Positions 1-20,820 of a DNA stretch of 25,649 bases are shown here, piece by piece. The notes under the pieces are model-generated. The model searched no databases. It was not told where the DNA came from and saw only the letters and a program-made list of their open reading frames with translations. Source of the DNA: Tubiluchus corallicola (Eukaryota > Priapulida > Priapulimorpha > Priapulimorphida > Tubiluchidae). The stretch spans positions 1-25,649 of the forward strand of contig JAQGDQ010001283.1 in NCBI GenBank assembly GCA_030141605.1, given 5' to 3'. Numbering within the stretch: the first letter of the stretch is position 1; each line of letters starts with the position of its first letter. A program made the translations under genes and the position numbers.

Positions 1-1030
1 TCACAAGTGTGAAAGGTTTCGCAAGTTCTCTCACAAATTCTCGCAAGTGTGAAAGGTTTCGCAAGTTCTCTCACAAATTCTCACAAGTGTGAACGGCATT
101 GCAAGTTCTCTCACAAATTCTCACAAGTGTGAACGGCATTGCAAGTTCTCTCACAAATTCTCACAAGTGTGAATGGCTTTGCAAGTTCTCTCACAAGTTT
201 TCACAAGTGTGAATGGCTTTGCAAGTTCTCTCACAAATTCTCACAAATGTGAACGGCATTGCAAGTTCTCTCACAAATTCTCACAAGTGTGAATGGCTTT
301 GCAAGTTCTCTCACAAATTCTCACAAGTGTGAACGGCATTGCAAGTTCTCTCACAAATTCTCACAAGTGTGAATGGCTTTGCAAGGGTTCTCACAAGTTT
401 TCACAAGTGTGAATGGCTTTGCAAGTTCTCTCACAAATTCTCGCAAGTGTGAAAGGTTTCGCAAGTTCTCTCACAAATTCTCACAAGTGTGAACGGCATT
501 GCAAGTTCTCTCACAAATTCTCACAAGTGTGAACGGCATTGCAAGTTCTCTCACAAATTCTCACAAGTGTGAATGGCTTTGCAGGTTCTCTCACAAGTTT
601 TCACAAGTGTGAATGGCTTTGCAAGTTCTCTCACAAGTTCTCACACGTGTGAATGGCTTTGCAAGTTTTCTCACAAGTGCTTGCAAGTGTGAATGGCTTT
701 GCAAGTTCTCTGACAAGTACTCGCAAGTGTGAACGGAATTGCAAGTTCTCTCACAAGTTCTCGTAAGTGTGAACAGCTTTGCAAGTTCTCTCACAAGTTC
801 TCGCAAGTGTGAACAGCTTTGCAAGTTCTCTCACAAGTTCTCGCAAGTGTGAACAGCTTTGCAAGTTCTCTCACAAGTACTCGCAAGTGTGAACGGCTTT
901 GCAAGTTTTCTCACAAGTTCTCGCAAGTGTGAACGGCTTTGCAAGTTCTCTCACAAATTCTCGCAAGTGTGAACAGCTTTGCAAGTTCTCTCACAAGTTC
1001 TCGCAAGTGTGAATGGCTTTGCAAGTCTCT
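1..1030. repeat. 40-bp tandem satellite, about 26 copies
   Basis: Exact 40-bp periodicity from base 1, so the array is cut by the window edge. A unit reads tcacaagtgt then gaacggcatt, gcaagttctc, tcacaaattc, giving an internal ~10-bp rhythm. Variants (aaggtttc, atggcttt, acagcttt) come in runs and repeat in blocks, which suggests larger-scale duplication. Units at the right end carry more substitutions (tcgcaagtgt, aagttctc). The array is inside the CERT intron after the FFAT exon. Open frames across it are artefacts of the repeat. Confidence 0.97.
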
Positions 1031-1215
1031 CACAATTTCTCTCTGAGAGAAAACCCGCAAGTGTGAACGACTTTGCTAGTTCCGAAAGTTGCTAGTTCAC
1101 AAGTTACTGGAAACTCTTTGAGTTGCCGAGAGTTCTTGCGAGAGAACTTGCTAAGCCGTTCACACTTGCGAGCTTACTGTCAGAGAAAACGTGCGAGAAA
1201 ACTTTGTAGTCTGAA
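1031..1215. repeat. Decayed edge of the 40-bp satellite
   Basis: Fragments of the unit (gcaagtgtgaacg, ttgctagttc, gttcacacttgcgag) in both orientations, broken by indels. Typical of an array boundary. Confidence 0.6.
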
Positions 1216-1544
1216 CGTGCGGAACATAACCTGAACAACTACTTCATAATCACATAGCTCACAAATTGGCAAGATGCCAAATTTTACACAAACTTTTATT
1301 CCTGCTTACCAAAATAACAGCAAAACAACATCACATTCAAAAATGATCATTTGTTACCATCACCGACAGTGCATCCTTAGTTTTATTAATATCCGAATGA
1401 ATAATAATTAAACCAAACACTGAGAATATAATAATTTGATATTCAAACATCTTGTATACATTTATTTGCATATGTCTAATTCTACACAACTGCATTTACT
1501 GGTGGATTCAATCACCGCCAAGTTTACATATTTTCAATCAGACA

Positions 1545-1633
1545 TGTACACTACACTTCAGACTTTTCAGACAGACTACACATGTACACTACACTTCAGA
1601 CTTTTCAGACAGACTACACATGTACACTACACA
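1545..1633. repeat. Short tandem duplication (about 41 bp, 2.2 copies)
   Basis: Two near-identical copies of a unit starting tgtacactacacttcagac and a third partial copy. It lies in the CERT intron about 130 bp downstream, in gene direction, of the FFAT exon. Confidence 0.85.
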
Positions 1634-1759
1634 CCTGCCATAATTACTTTTCAATTTTAAACATTTTAGTTTTAACGATGATTGATTCCAGTCAAAACTG
1701 GCTGGAAATGAACGCATTTGTATAAAGTAAGCAGAAATGATGAACATCAGAAACGTTAC

Positions 1760-12468
<10,709 letters not shown>

Positions 12469-12647
12469 GTCAATACTGTGCTATGCCTGAAAGTGAAAAA
12501 AAATGGTTTTTATTAAAAGAAAATAGTTATTATTAAAATTACCTTATAAGGAAAGTGTCAGGATGTGTCTTTTAGACTCAAGAAATAACATTAATGACAC
12601 AAAAGTAAACTGATGTCAGTTTAGATTCTTTATAAGACTGTTGCACT

Positions 12648-12845
12648 AGTCCGTTTTTATATTTAGGTTTTTATACTTCAATTGTAAATCATTCAAGTTA
12701 TATGGTTAAATCGCTTTACATGGGTCCGTTTTTATATTTAGGTTTTTATATTTCAATAGTAAATGAATCAAGTAATATGGTTAAATCGCTTACACGGGTC
12801 CATTTTTATATTTGGGTTTTTATATTTCAATTGTAAATCATTTTT
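12648..12845. repeat. Tandem repeat (about 75-78 bp, 2.6 copies) upstream of CERT start
   Basis: Each unit begins ggtccgtttttatatttagg and ends gttaaatcgct(t)taca. It lies 160-380 bp upstream of the first coding exon on the CERT strand. Remaining sequence up to 13289 shows nothing recognisable. Confidence 0.85.
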
Positions 12846-13289
12846 AATTTTGCTAATTTTAAAACTTACTTGTGTTATCTGGCAACAAATGATGTAACGT
12901 AGGGAGTGACATACATGAATACACTGCCCATACAAAATAATAAGATTAATTATTATTATTATTATGAGCAATGCCTCCTCAATGACTATTTTACAAACTA
13001 GTATCAGTCCATTACAGACCAATAATTAATTTTTCATACCATTACTTTATCCAGTACATATTATCTAACATAACTATAGAAATTTAAATTCAGTGTAATT
13101 CAATTCAAAAATTTTACATGTCTCTGTCGCGGTCATCGAGCAGCCACCCCTATATAAATAAGATATTTTTAGATGCCGAGGGCTTTTTAATGTAATATAT
13201 ACACATACGTTATGTCGAGTAATTGTGCTACTGTGTTGTGGATTTAATATTCTCTGAAGAGGCAATAGCTGAATTTGTGTAAATGAGAT

Positions 13290-13585
13290 TACCGTATATA
13301 CTTATGTACAAGTCAAATTTTTGGGAGGCGATTTTAATGTGAAAGTTTTGGGGTCGACTTATACTTACGATGTTTTTGGGAGATGTCGCTAAAGAGTCGT
13401 CTACAATACGAATATGTAAACAAATAATCCTTCATTATACACTGAACTGAATGAACACTTATACTGTGATACTTCACACCAGAGAATGTTCGCATCTGTA
13501 CATTACTTCACAAAATTAACAAATATTACTGTGATTTATTTTAATGTATGCGAAATTATGTTGAAATTTATATATTTACGGTAAA
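13290..13585. mobile_element. Degenerate MITE with TACCGTATATAC-type end
   Basis: The left end TACCGTATATACTTATGTAC resembles the pogo/Tigger terminal repeat at 8173; a weak counterpart tatatatttacggta ends near 13585. Internal ggggtcgacttatac is typical of this kind of element. The right limit is unsure: cgacttgtaca at about 13720-13735 may be the older true end. Confidence 0.5.
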
Positions 13586-14120
13586 TAAACTAGCGACGAA
13601 GCACTTGATGGAAACATGGAAATCCGCCAATGTTGTGCGGGTGCTGCCACCTGTCGGCTGCCGCGCAAAATTTACACTATTTTTATGACAAGTTTTATGA
13701 CGACCTGTACAAGGGATATCGACTTGTACACAACTTTGACTGGTACACACATATATAATTATCAGTTTACAGACATTTTCAATTTTCTGGTGGCAAACTA
13801 AGCAAAATAAAGCAACATAATATAATGAATAGAAATACAGCTGCATGACATGCAGTATCAATTAACCATGTATTATAAATAAATTAAACTAAAATGAAAA
13901 ACAGAAATAAACTGAAGCCAAGCGTTTCAATCACCTATAGTTAGAACCAAAAACATTCATGAAACCAGAATAAAAAAGAAAAAACAGAAAAAAACAAACC
14001 AGAATCAGAATGTAATTAGAGCTTCAGCTAATTCGAAGAGACTAAAACATTCAGATAAAGCCTCACAAATTAACTAAACAAAACCAGGTAAAATTTGCAT
14101 GCTTAGTACTGTTACCATGC
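13586..14120. other. Region with no gene recognised
   Basis: A short CpG-richer patch (about 13610-13670) is followed by AT-rich sequence. It could in principle hold an untranslated CERT exon, but nothing fixes one. Confidence 0.5.
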
Positions 14121-14127
14121 AATAAGA

Positions 14128-14166
<39 letters not shown>

Positions 14167-14188
14167 GTAATAATAATAATAATAACAA
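14128..14188. repeat. (TAA)n microsatellite
   Basis: About 19 trinucleotide repeats with one or two interruptions. Confidence 0.97.
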
Positions 14189-14340
14189 ATACAAGAATGA
14201 AAGCAAAGGAAATTTGCTACCAGAATGATCATGTGCTTCTAAGTCTGTTAACTATACATGTTATATTTGCTTATCTGATAATTATGTAAATTAGATGAGA
14301 AAAAGTGGCACAAATATACATAAAAATATTTACATGTAGA

Positions 14341-14374
14341 CATGCACGTACACACACACACACACACACGCACG

Positions 14375-14411
<37 letters not shown>

Positions 14412-14649
14412 TCAGTACTATTACTGACAATCTGCATTTTTTTGGAATACCTAACATGTACATGTACACGCACGCACACACTCATATGCGTATGTTCACA
14501 TATACACATACACATGCATACATAAATGCACACTTTCAGATATTATATGTATACATACACACACACACAATACATATACAAATACTCCCATGCATACATA
14601 CTCACTCCCATACACACACGCACACATACGCACAAGCGCACACACATCA
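14341..14649. repeat. CA-rich microsatellite cluster
   Basis: Several (CA)n and CGCA runs broken by unique bases and TA-CA mixes. Open frames of Cys/Val or His/Thr composition on both strands are artefacts. Confidence 0.96.
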
Positions 14650-14934
14650 TAAAAGAAATGAGGTAATAAGTTTCAGTAAGCTAAGTAGAAAAACGAATAT
14701 GAATGTGCTAATTAGGTTATTACGAGAGTTTAACTGCAGTTTTACATGAAGTAGGGGATACAGGGGGAAAGGCAGATATATACTAACAGCCTTATCAATT
14801 GATCAGATAAAGATCTGGAAAAAAGCGAGTTTACAAGGAATTTTCTAAATATATCTTACATGCATTTCACAGATCTGCACAGGTGAGTGATCATGGTCAC
14901 GTGACCAACGAGATGCTTGGCGAAATTCCCTACA
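14650..14934 (-). mobile_element. BEL/Pao-type LTR, minus orientation
   Basis: Minus-strand sequence from TGTAGGGAATTTCGCC (14934) to the CA cluster. It lies directly downstream of a BEL/Pao pol end and so in 3' LTR position. 14811-14662 matches 19857-20009 in the opposite orientation at roughly 85% by eye. Limits approximate. Confidence 0.65.
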
Positions 14935-14979
14935 CTGCGCCATTAAATGCGGTGTGTCCAAGCATTTACCAATTGCAGT

Positions 14980-15470
14980 TTATTCTCTGTTTCCCTCAAT
15001 CATGCACAGCTGATTGATATGACGTTTCAGTAAATCTCCTTGAGTCTTCAGGGTTGCTGTCCACACGATTCCGTCATGGCTAAGATGTACTTCCTGCACT
15101 CTTCCAAGGCGCCAGCAATTTCTAGGAGCATTTTCGTCTTTTATGAGTACCACGTCTCCTATGCGAATTGGTTCTTTCATTTTACTCCACTTGGAACGTG
15201 CCTGAAGTAAAGGAAGATGTTCCTTAAGCCATCTTCTCCAGAATACGTCTGGTCATATGTTGAATCTGTCGCCAACGTTTTTTGTAGATGTCAACTGTGC
15301 TAAATTGCCCAGGAGCGTATACTGGGTTATTTGGAATGCTTTCTACGATACAAAAGTAAGTTTGCAAACCTTCATCATCTAATGTTTACTTGGTCATAAT
15401 GAAGCTTAAAATTCGCTTGACGCTCTTGATTAAGCATTCCCAAACTCCAGCTGTGTGATGAGCAAAACCG
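14980..15470 (-). pseudogene. BEL/Pao retrotransposon pol, C-terminal remnant
   Basis: On the minus strand: HHTAGVWECLIKSVKRIL (end of integrase core), a region with LDDEGLQTYF, then RWRQIQHM, and finally IRIGDVVLIKDENAPRNCWR with LGRVQEV and LLKRHINQLCMIE, the DUF5641-type domain that closes BEL/Pao Pol. At least one in-frame stop and a frameshift around 15240 break it. The catalytic integrase residues are upstream and missing. Confidence 0.88.
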
Positions 15471-15654
15471 GATGTTTTGCTACATCGGCAAGGTCAGCAT
15501 GGCGTATAGGTCTTTGCAGAATTTTAAAACACCCTCACCCATGTAGGAATAGGAAAACTCATCCCTAACCAGCGAGTAGTTCGAAATTGAAAAAACTGCC
15601 TAGTGGAAGTTGGTTTTCGAAAGTTCGTGCAACGCGTCCCGTGTTACGTATTCT
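15471..15654. other. Junction between BEL relic and satellite; nothing recognised
   Basis: Unique-looking sequence without the expected BEL integrase core, so the pol relic is truncated here. Confidence 0.5.
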
Positions 15655-16320
15655 CGAAATGTATATATCGTTAGATAGAGAATTTCACGGGCTTTCTAAC
15701 CATGTATTACACGACTAAATTCGCTTAAGTACTGCGTTGCTAATGGCAGTTGAATATATCATTTCGAGTTCGAATACGGCGATTTTATGACTAGGGTTTG
15801 AGTTATTATTTAAGCGTTAAGTTACTTTTCAACAAACTATACATGGTTAGATAGAGAATTTTACGGGCTTTCTAACCATGTATTACATGACTAAATTCGC
15901 TTAAGTACTGCGTTTATAATGGCGGTTGAAAGTATCATTGCAAGTCCGAATACGGCGATTTTACAACTAGGGTTTGAGTTATTTTTTAAGCGTTAAGTTA
16001 CTTTTGAACAAACTATATATGGTTAGATAGAGAATGTTACGGGCTTTCTAACCATGTATTACACGACTAAATTCGCTTAAGTACTGCGTTGCTAATGGCA
16101 GTTGAATATATCATTTCAAGTCCGAATACGGCGATTTTACAACTAGGGTTTGAGTTATTTTTTAAGCGTTAAGTTACTTTTGAACAAACCGTACATGGTT
16201 AGATAGAGAATTTCACGGGCTTTCTAACCATGTATTACACGACTAAATTCGCTTAAGTACTTCAACGAAAATACTACTTCCGGGGGAAGTAGCATTGCAA
16301 ACCTGAATAAGGCGATTTTA
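15655..16320. repeat. 176-bp tandem satellite, about 3.7 copies, each with a hairpin
   Basis: gttagatagagaat recurs at 15670, 15846, 16022 and 16198, spacing exactly 176. Each unit holds acatggttaga ... tctaaccatgt, an inverted repeat of 10-11 bp around a ~19-nt loop with acgggctt, best preserved in copies 2-4. The last copy breaks off about 60 bp after the hairpin and runs into rDNA-derived sequence through the short hairpin ctacttccgggggaagtag (16274-16292). Confidence 0.9.
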
Positions 16321-16639
16321 AGTGCACTTTCTACAAATTCTACGGAAACACATCATGTCGCTGCGGCCGAGATTTTGCTCCGCCAACCCTAGGGATGTCA
16401 CCGATCCCCTAAAACAATGTCCAACACAAAGTGCACTTTCTACAAATTGTACGGAAGCACCAAATAGCCGAGGCGTCTGCTGCGCGACGGAGCAGACAAA
16501 TCTTCCAGTGAAAGGCTTAGTCTCGATAGATCGCAGTGTTATGGCTGCTCTACTAAATACGACACCCCGACTGGCACCTAGGTCGTCTACGAAGGATTTG
16601 GCACCACTACAATTCCCAATGACTGCGAATGTGTTTGGC
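16321..16639 (-). other. ITS2-like spacer, truncated
   Basis: GC-richer sequence following the 3' end of 5.8S on the minus strand. No 28S follows; the stretch ends in the satellite. It contains a ~28-bp direct repeat (aagtgcactttctacaaatt at 16321 and 16430). Open frames on both strands are chance. Confidence 0.65.
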
Positions 16640-16796
16640 CGACCCTCAGACGGACGCGACCCAAGGAATGACCCGGGGCCGCAATGTGCGTTCAAAATGT
16701 CGATGTTCAATGTGTCCTGCAATTTACATTAAATAATGCATCTGGCTGCGTTCTTCATCGACACACGGGCCTAGTGATCCACCGCTCAGAGTTGTA
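16640..16796 (-). rRNA. 5.8S rRNA, probable pseudogene copy
   Basis: The minus strand reads CAACTCTGAGCGGTGGATCA, CGATGAAGAACGCAGC, AATTGCAGGACACATTGAAC and ends CGTCTGAGGGTCG, all diagnostic 5.8S landmarks, in about 157 nt, the normal length. Deviations: CAGATGCATTATTTAATG where the family has roughly TAGCTGCGNGAATTAATG, a core that pairs with 28S. This suggests decay. Confidence 0.9.
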
Positions 16797-17235
16797 CACT
16801 ATGTTTCTGCCTCGTTTGCATCGGGATGACGCTGCTGATGGGCCTTTGCCCTGTGTTACGTTACCGTTGGAAAAAAATGGGCCGCGGGGAGAATCGGCGA
16901 TCTCCCTGCCCCGCGAGTCGCGGCCCGTACTGTACTGCGTTTGCCCTCGGAAAAAACGCGAGCTGTCCGCGCCTCCGGGCCGAGCGCCATAGAGGAACGC
17001 CGCCCTTTCAACCCAGCCGTCGTCCGCAGCCTGCCGCCGCGGGACACTGCGCAAGAGCCGTGGTGACGACGTCACGGCCGTGTGTGCATGGCAGCCGATG
17101 AAAGGTACTCCGAGAAAACATTGGGCCGGCCAGGGGAGGCTGTGCCTCGCAAAGGCCGGTGCCGCCAGGCGGACTTTGCCGGGGCACGGTCGTGCCCGTG
17201 GTGCCGGACCCTCCGCGCGGAAGGCTGGCATTCGG
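16797..17235 (-). other. ITS1 spacer
   Basis: 439 bp of GC-rich, low-complexity sequence between the 3' end of 18S and the 5' end of 5.8S, in the correct order for rDNA. Overlapping open frames on both strands are artefacts of the GC content. Confidence 0.85.
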
Positions 17236-17285
<50 letters not shown>

Positions 17286-17727
17286 GTCCTCTAAATGATC
17301 AGTCATCTTCCCAGCAACACAGGCGCGAAGGTTTCTCTCGTCGGGACCGGTCCGAAGACCTCACTAAATCATTCAATCGGTAGTAGCGATGGGCGGTGTG
17401 TACAAAGGGCAGGGACGTAATCAAAACTAGCTTATGACTCGCGTTTACTGGGAATTCCTCGTTCAAGGGAAATAATTGCAATTCCCTATCCCTAGCACGA
17501 AGGAGGTTTATCGGGTTACCCAGTCCTTCCGAACAAGGTTCAAATGCACGCTGATTCCTTCAGTGTAGCACGCGTGCAGCCCCGGACATCTAAGGGCATC
17601 ACAGACCTGTTATTGCTCAATCTCGTGTGGCTAAGCACCGCTTGTCCCTCTAAGAAGTTACAGCCGAAATCCTCGGGATCGGCTAACTATTTAGTAGGCC
17701 AGAGTCTGGTTCGTTATCGGAATTAAC
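17236..17727 (-). rRNA. 3' third of 18S rRNA, pseudogene fragment
   Basis: The minus strand ends AACCTGCGGAAGGATCATTA, the universal 18S 3' end. About 490 nt is present; the 5' side stops within the conserved GTTAATTCCGATAACGAAC. Defects at near-invariant sites: the terminal ACTTGATCATTTAG region has lost about 6 nt, CGCCCGTCGCTACTA has a C-to-T type change (plus strand gatgggcgg), and CGAACGAGACTC carries a substitution. Pattern and landmarks (cagccccggacatctaaggg) look lophotrochozoan. Confidence 0.93.
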
Positions 17728-18775
17728 TTCAAAGATATGTTATCCATGGAAGAATCATGAAAGTTGATCAGTTAGTAATCCCTAACAATTTACGTACAGA
17801 TATTTTGAAACAGCTACGCACGGGCCACTTAGGTGTGGTGAAATCAAAACTCAGGGCAAAGAGTGCAATATTCTGGCCATGCATTAACAAAGACATTGAG
17901 AAGATGTGTAAGCAGTGTGCTATATGCAGTAAATACCAGGACACCTAGCAACATGAAACCCTCCTTCAACATGTAGTACCAGCTGCGCCATGGGAGGTTG
18001 TTGGAACTGACATGTTTACAAGTGGTCCAGACCAGCATCTTATCATAGCTGATTATAGCAAGTACCCAGTAATTAGGAAGCTACGATTGCCATGCCCGAG
18101 TTCGACTGTAGTTAATGCAACAAAGCAAGTATTCGCTGAGCTCGGAATGCCAAGGAAGATTGTTAGTGATAATGGTCCACATTTTAGCAGAACAGCATAC
18201 AAAAATTTCACAAACAGTCTTGGAATTAAACACACAACCAGCAGCCCACATTACCCAAAAGTAACGGATACATTTAGCGGCAGATACGAACTGTTAAGAA
18301 TGTAATACGGAAATCTGTTGAATTGGGAGAAGATGTGGATTTTGCCATCATGGTGTTGAGAACGACGCGTATCGACTCGAGATTACCAAGTTCAGCGGAG
18401 ATGCTACTAGGACGGAAAATACGTGGAACATTGCGAGTAAAAGTATACAACAGGTTACAAAGCAGAGACGATATTATGGAACAGCTGCTGAGGAGAAAGA
18501 AAACATAAAAGCTGCAACACGATAAACATGCAAAGGACCTCACACCATTAACCACAGGACAATGTATAATGATACAAAACAGATGCTGTCCTGCTGATGT
18601 GATACAAAAATGTGTAGAGCTAAGATCCTATATAGTAAGGAAAGATGATGGGACAAAATTAAGAAGAAACAGACATCAGATGAATGTGAGGACAAATCTG
18701 TGGAGACAAAAGAGTAACCTTTGCAGAACTACCTGTTCAGCAGATCACAAAAGGGGAACAGAGACCTGAGAAACA
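17727..18775 (+). pseudogene. Ty3/gypsy retrotransposon integrase, decayed and 5' truncated
   Basis: Plus strand from the rDNA junction: VIPNNLRTDILKQLRTGHLG, then AIFWPCINKDIEKMCKQCAIC, the zinc-binding region (family LHxGHxG reads LRTGHLG here). A stop at 17946-17948 follows. Next APWEVVGTDMF (first Asp), GMPRKIVSDNGPHF (second Asp), then a frameshift near 18257 and a TAG exactly where the catalytic Glu codon of the DDE triad should be. The C-terminal part continues in another frame (SSAEMLLGRKIRGTLR), then HAKDLTPL and SYIVRKDDGTKLRRNRH. Protease, reverse transcriptase and RNase H are absent. Cannot integrate. Confidence 0.93.
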
Positions 18776-19351
18776 ACATTCTCTACGCAAGGACAAACAG
18801 GTTATGATGAGCCTTACAAAGGTACAATAAGAAAGGTGCATTACAATGTGAAAGACAAGATATGGACGCACAATTCACAAACCAAGAAGATATATAAAGT
18901 AACTGAGTTAATGCATAGAACATTTAACCGTTAACTTTTAAACATTAACTAATTTGATATTGTGTTGAAGACGCATATATTCATTGTGGTAATCAGCTAC
19001 CAAGTTTCAACTTTTAATTACCCAGTTTCATTATTAATCATACAGTTCATATAGTTGTAAATTGATGTTTGAACAACATTTGTGTACCAGTAAGCCTATC
19101 TTAAGCTTGAGATTTGAAGTATGGGTTAAAAGTTAAAGTAGTTAACCAGATCATAATTTTTTTTGTTTTTAAGTGACTCCAAATGATAGAAAAGTCATTT
19201 GATCAGTTGAATATAAAATGTTACAATTTGTAATATCTGGCAATCATATAGGAAACAGGAAACAATGTCACAGTTGGTTAAACAGTTTATTTTGAAAAGC
19301 ATATACACAGTTTGTATAACTAACTAATAACAAAACAGCTTCTCTTCATTG
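18776..19351. other. Gypsy 3' region between pol remnant and LTR
   Basis: AT-rich sequence with many stops, probably the untranslated or env-position part of the gypsy element. No envelope-like frame seen. Confidence 0.5.
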
Positions 19352-19362
19352 TAGGAGGAGGA
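19352..19362 (+). other. Polypurine tract of gypsy element
   Basis: aggaggagga-type purine run directly before TGTAGTGG. In LTR retrotransposons this primes plus-strand synthesis at the 3' LTR border. Confidence 0.65.
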
Positions 19363-19765
19363 TGTAGTGGACTATATTAAGTTGCGTATTGTTAGTGTGT
19401 TCAACAAGTCAAGATGGGCGGAAATAAACATGTAGCACAATTATCTCTACCATCTAGATTACTTTGGACTCCTGCGATGTTATGGTTAACTTTGGTCTTA
19501 GATGCTGTAAATATATTAATTCTGCATGTTGTTTTTGATTTGCTTAGAGGATTAGCAAGTTTTATAGCCCATCTTTCTGGTGTTGTTTCTAGCAATCTAA
19601 TTAAATGTCCTACCCTTCTTAGTTTTTTTTATTCAATTTTTTTAGTGCTCCAAAGTTCAACTTTGATTCTGTTATTATACAGCTACGCATTTCAAATGAC
19701 ATACGGCGATTTGATTTTTAAGATTTTTCTGCGTAAACCAAAGAGCTGCAAAATTTAAATTACTT
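19363..19765 (+). mobile_element. Ty3/gypsy 3' LTR (right end uncertain)
   Basis: Begins TGTAGTGG right after the polypurine tract, in the correct position after pol. No second LTR is in the window for comparison. The proposed end is where a BEL-type LTR start (tgtcggcaacagatggc) appears; the expected terminal CA is not intact. A start-context caagATGGGCGG lies 50 bp in. Confidence 0.55.
19414..19758 (+). CDS. 114-codon ORF with hydrophobic segments inside LTR, unknown
   Basis: ATG at 19414 has A at -3 and G at +4. The product starts MGGNKHVAQLSLPSRLLW. Two long hydrophobic stretches (about residues 18-52 and 68-92) predict 2-4 membrane segments, and the tail is basic (FLRKPKSCKI). It ends at TAA 10 bp before the next LTR. 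No family recognised. T-rich DNA tends to give hydrophobic frames, so chance is a serious alternative. Confidence 0.25.
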   Translation: MGGNKHVAQLSLPSRLLWTPAMLWLTLVLDAVNILILHVVFDLLRGLASFIAHLSGVVSSNLIKCPTLLSFFYSIFLVLQSSTLILLLYSYAFQMTYGDLIFKIFLRKPKSCKI

Positions 19766-20010
19766 TGTCGGCAACAGATGGCACTCGTGCCTAATTTCAA
19801 TGGCGATGTTAATGTGTGTGTTCGGCGTTACCAGTGAATTGCATGTAAGTATATATCTTTATCTGACCAATTGATAAGGCTGTTAGTATATATCTGCCTT
19901 CTTCCCCCTATATTCCGTTCTTCATGTAAAACTGAAGTTAAACTCTTTCGTAACCACCTAATTAGCACCTGCTTATTCTTTTTTCTACTGAGCTTACTGA
20001 AACTTATTAG
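19766..20010 (+). mobile_element. BEL/Pao-type LTR fragment, plus orientation
   Basis: Starts TGTCGGCAACAGATGGCA. 19857-20009 matches the minus-strand LTR at 14811-14662 (aattgataaggctgttagta, tcatgtaaaactg, cctaattagcac, gcttactgaaacttatta). No BEL coding sequence is next to it. Confidence 0.65.
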
Positions 20011-20470
20011 TTATAGTTAAAGAATGCTTTCGTTACTAGTAGAACTGATCGCTTTCATTAAGCAGATGATAATTCATGAATGCACCACGATTGTAATACT
20101 AATAACTCATAAACCCGTGCTAACTAACTAGTACAAACTGTCTACAGGTAGTTGTCTGCAGGGAAAAGTACATTAGCTAATTTCTGATTTTTTCAATAAC
20201 CTAAATAACAGTATACATATATATATAACATAACAAGCATAATATTATTAATACCAAAAATAAAGTACACATTAACACTGGAGTTCTGTTAAATTGTAAA
20301 TTATTTATTGTAATTTTAATGTTTATTATTTTAATGTATATTAATATTAATGATTGTTAATGGTTAATTAATAAATTAATCAAAATAAAAGATTAATATG
20401 ATTAATTAAAATCACTCTAGTGTGATTCTGTGTGACTGGTCTATAACTTTGGAAATGCCGAAAATACATC
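20011..20470. other. AT-rich region, no gene recognised
   Basis: Contains TA- and ATTAAT-rich stretches. No element ends identified. Confidence 0.5.
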
Positions 20471-20474
20471 TATA

Positions 20475-20660
20475 AGAGAGAAATTTAGTTTGGACTGTCT
20501 TGAACACTGAAAATACATTAACCTAGTGGTCTAAAGCACTTGGAATGTAAGTAGAAGGTTCCTGTTTCAAACCTAGCTGCATTGCATTATTTTGGCATCT
20601 CCAGTTTTTCAAGTTTGGTGGCTTTGTAACATTCACTATAATTTTGAACAAAATAGCTGT
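20475..20660 (+). mobile_element. tRNA-derived SINE, third copy
   Basis: Shares the 5' part (ttggactgtcttgaacactg), A-box region ACCTAGTGGTCTAAAG, a degenerate B box (tgtttcaaacc, 20563-20573) and tail ttttcaagtttggtgg with the SINEs at 4.1-4.5 kb. Confidence 0.72.
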
Positions 20661-20698
20661 ACTTGCAGAAAAATGTGTTGGTCTGGTGGCCACTTTCA

Positions 20699-20699
20699 C

Positions 20700-20734
<35 letters not shown>

Positions 20735-20820
20735 GTTATTATTATTATTATTATTATTAATATTATTATTATTATTGTTACTGTTACTACTATTAATATT
20801 ATTATTGTTGTTATCTACTA
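20699..20820. repeat. (TTA)n microsatellite
   Basis: Long TTA/ATT run with GTT and TTAC interruptions leading into the first unit of the composite array. Leu- or Ile-rich frames are artefacts. Confidence 0.97.

Noticed and set aside
1-1030. Regular repeats reminiscent of a CRISPR array
   Set aside because: Whole 40-bp units repeat without unique spacers; it is a satellite in a eukaryotic intron. The same applies to the 46-bp and 28-bp arrays.
14248-14749. Cys/Val-rich and His/Thr-rich open frames on both strands
   Set aside because: Translation of CA/TG repeats.
16318-17258. Open frames up to 167 codons on both strands
   Set aside because: They cover 5.8S, ITS and 18S sequence.
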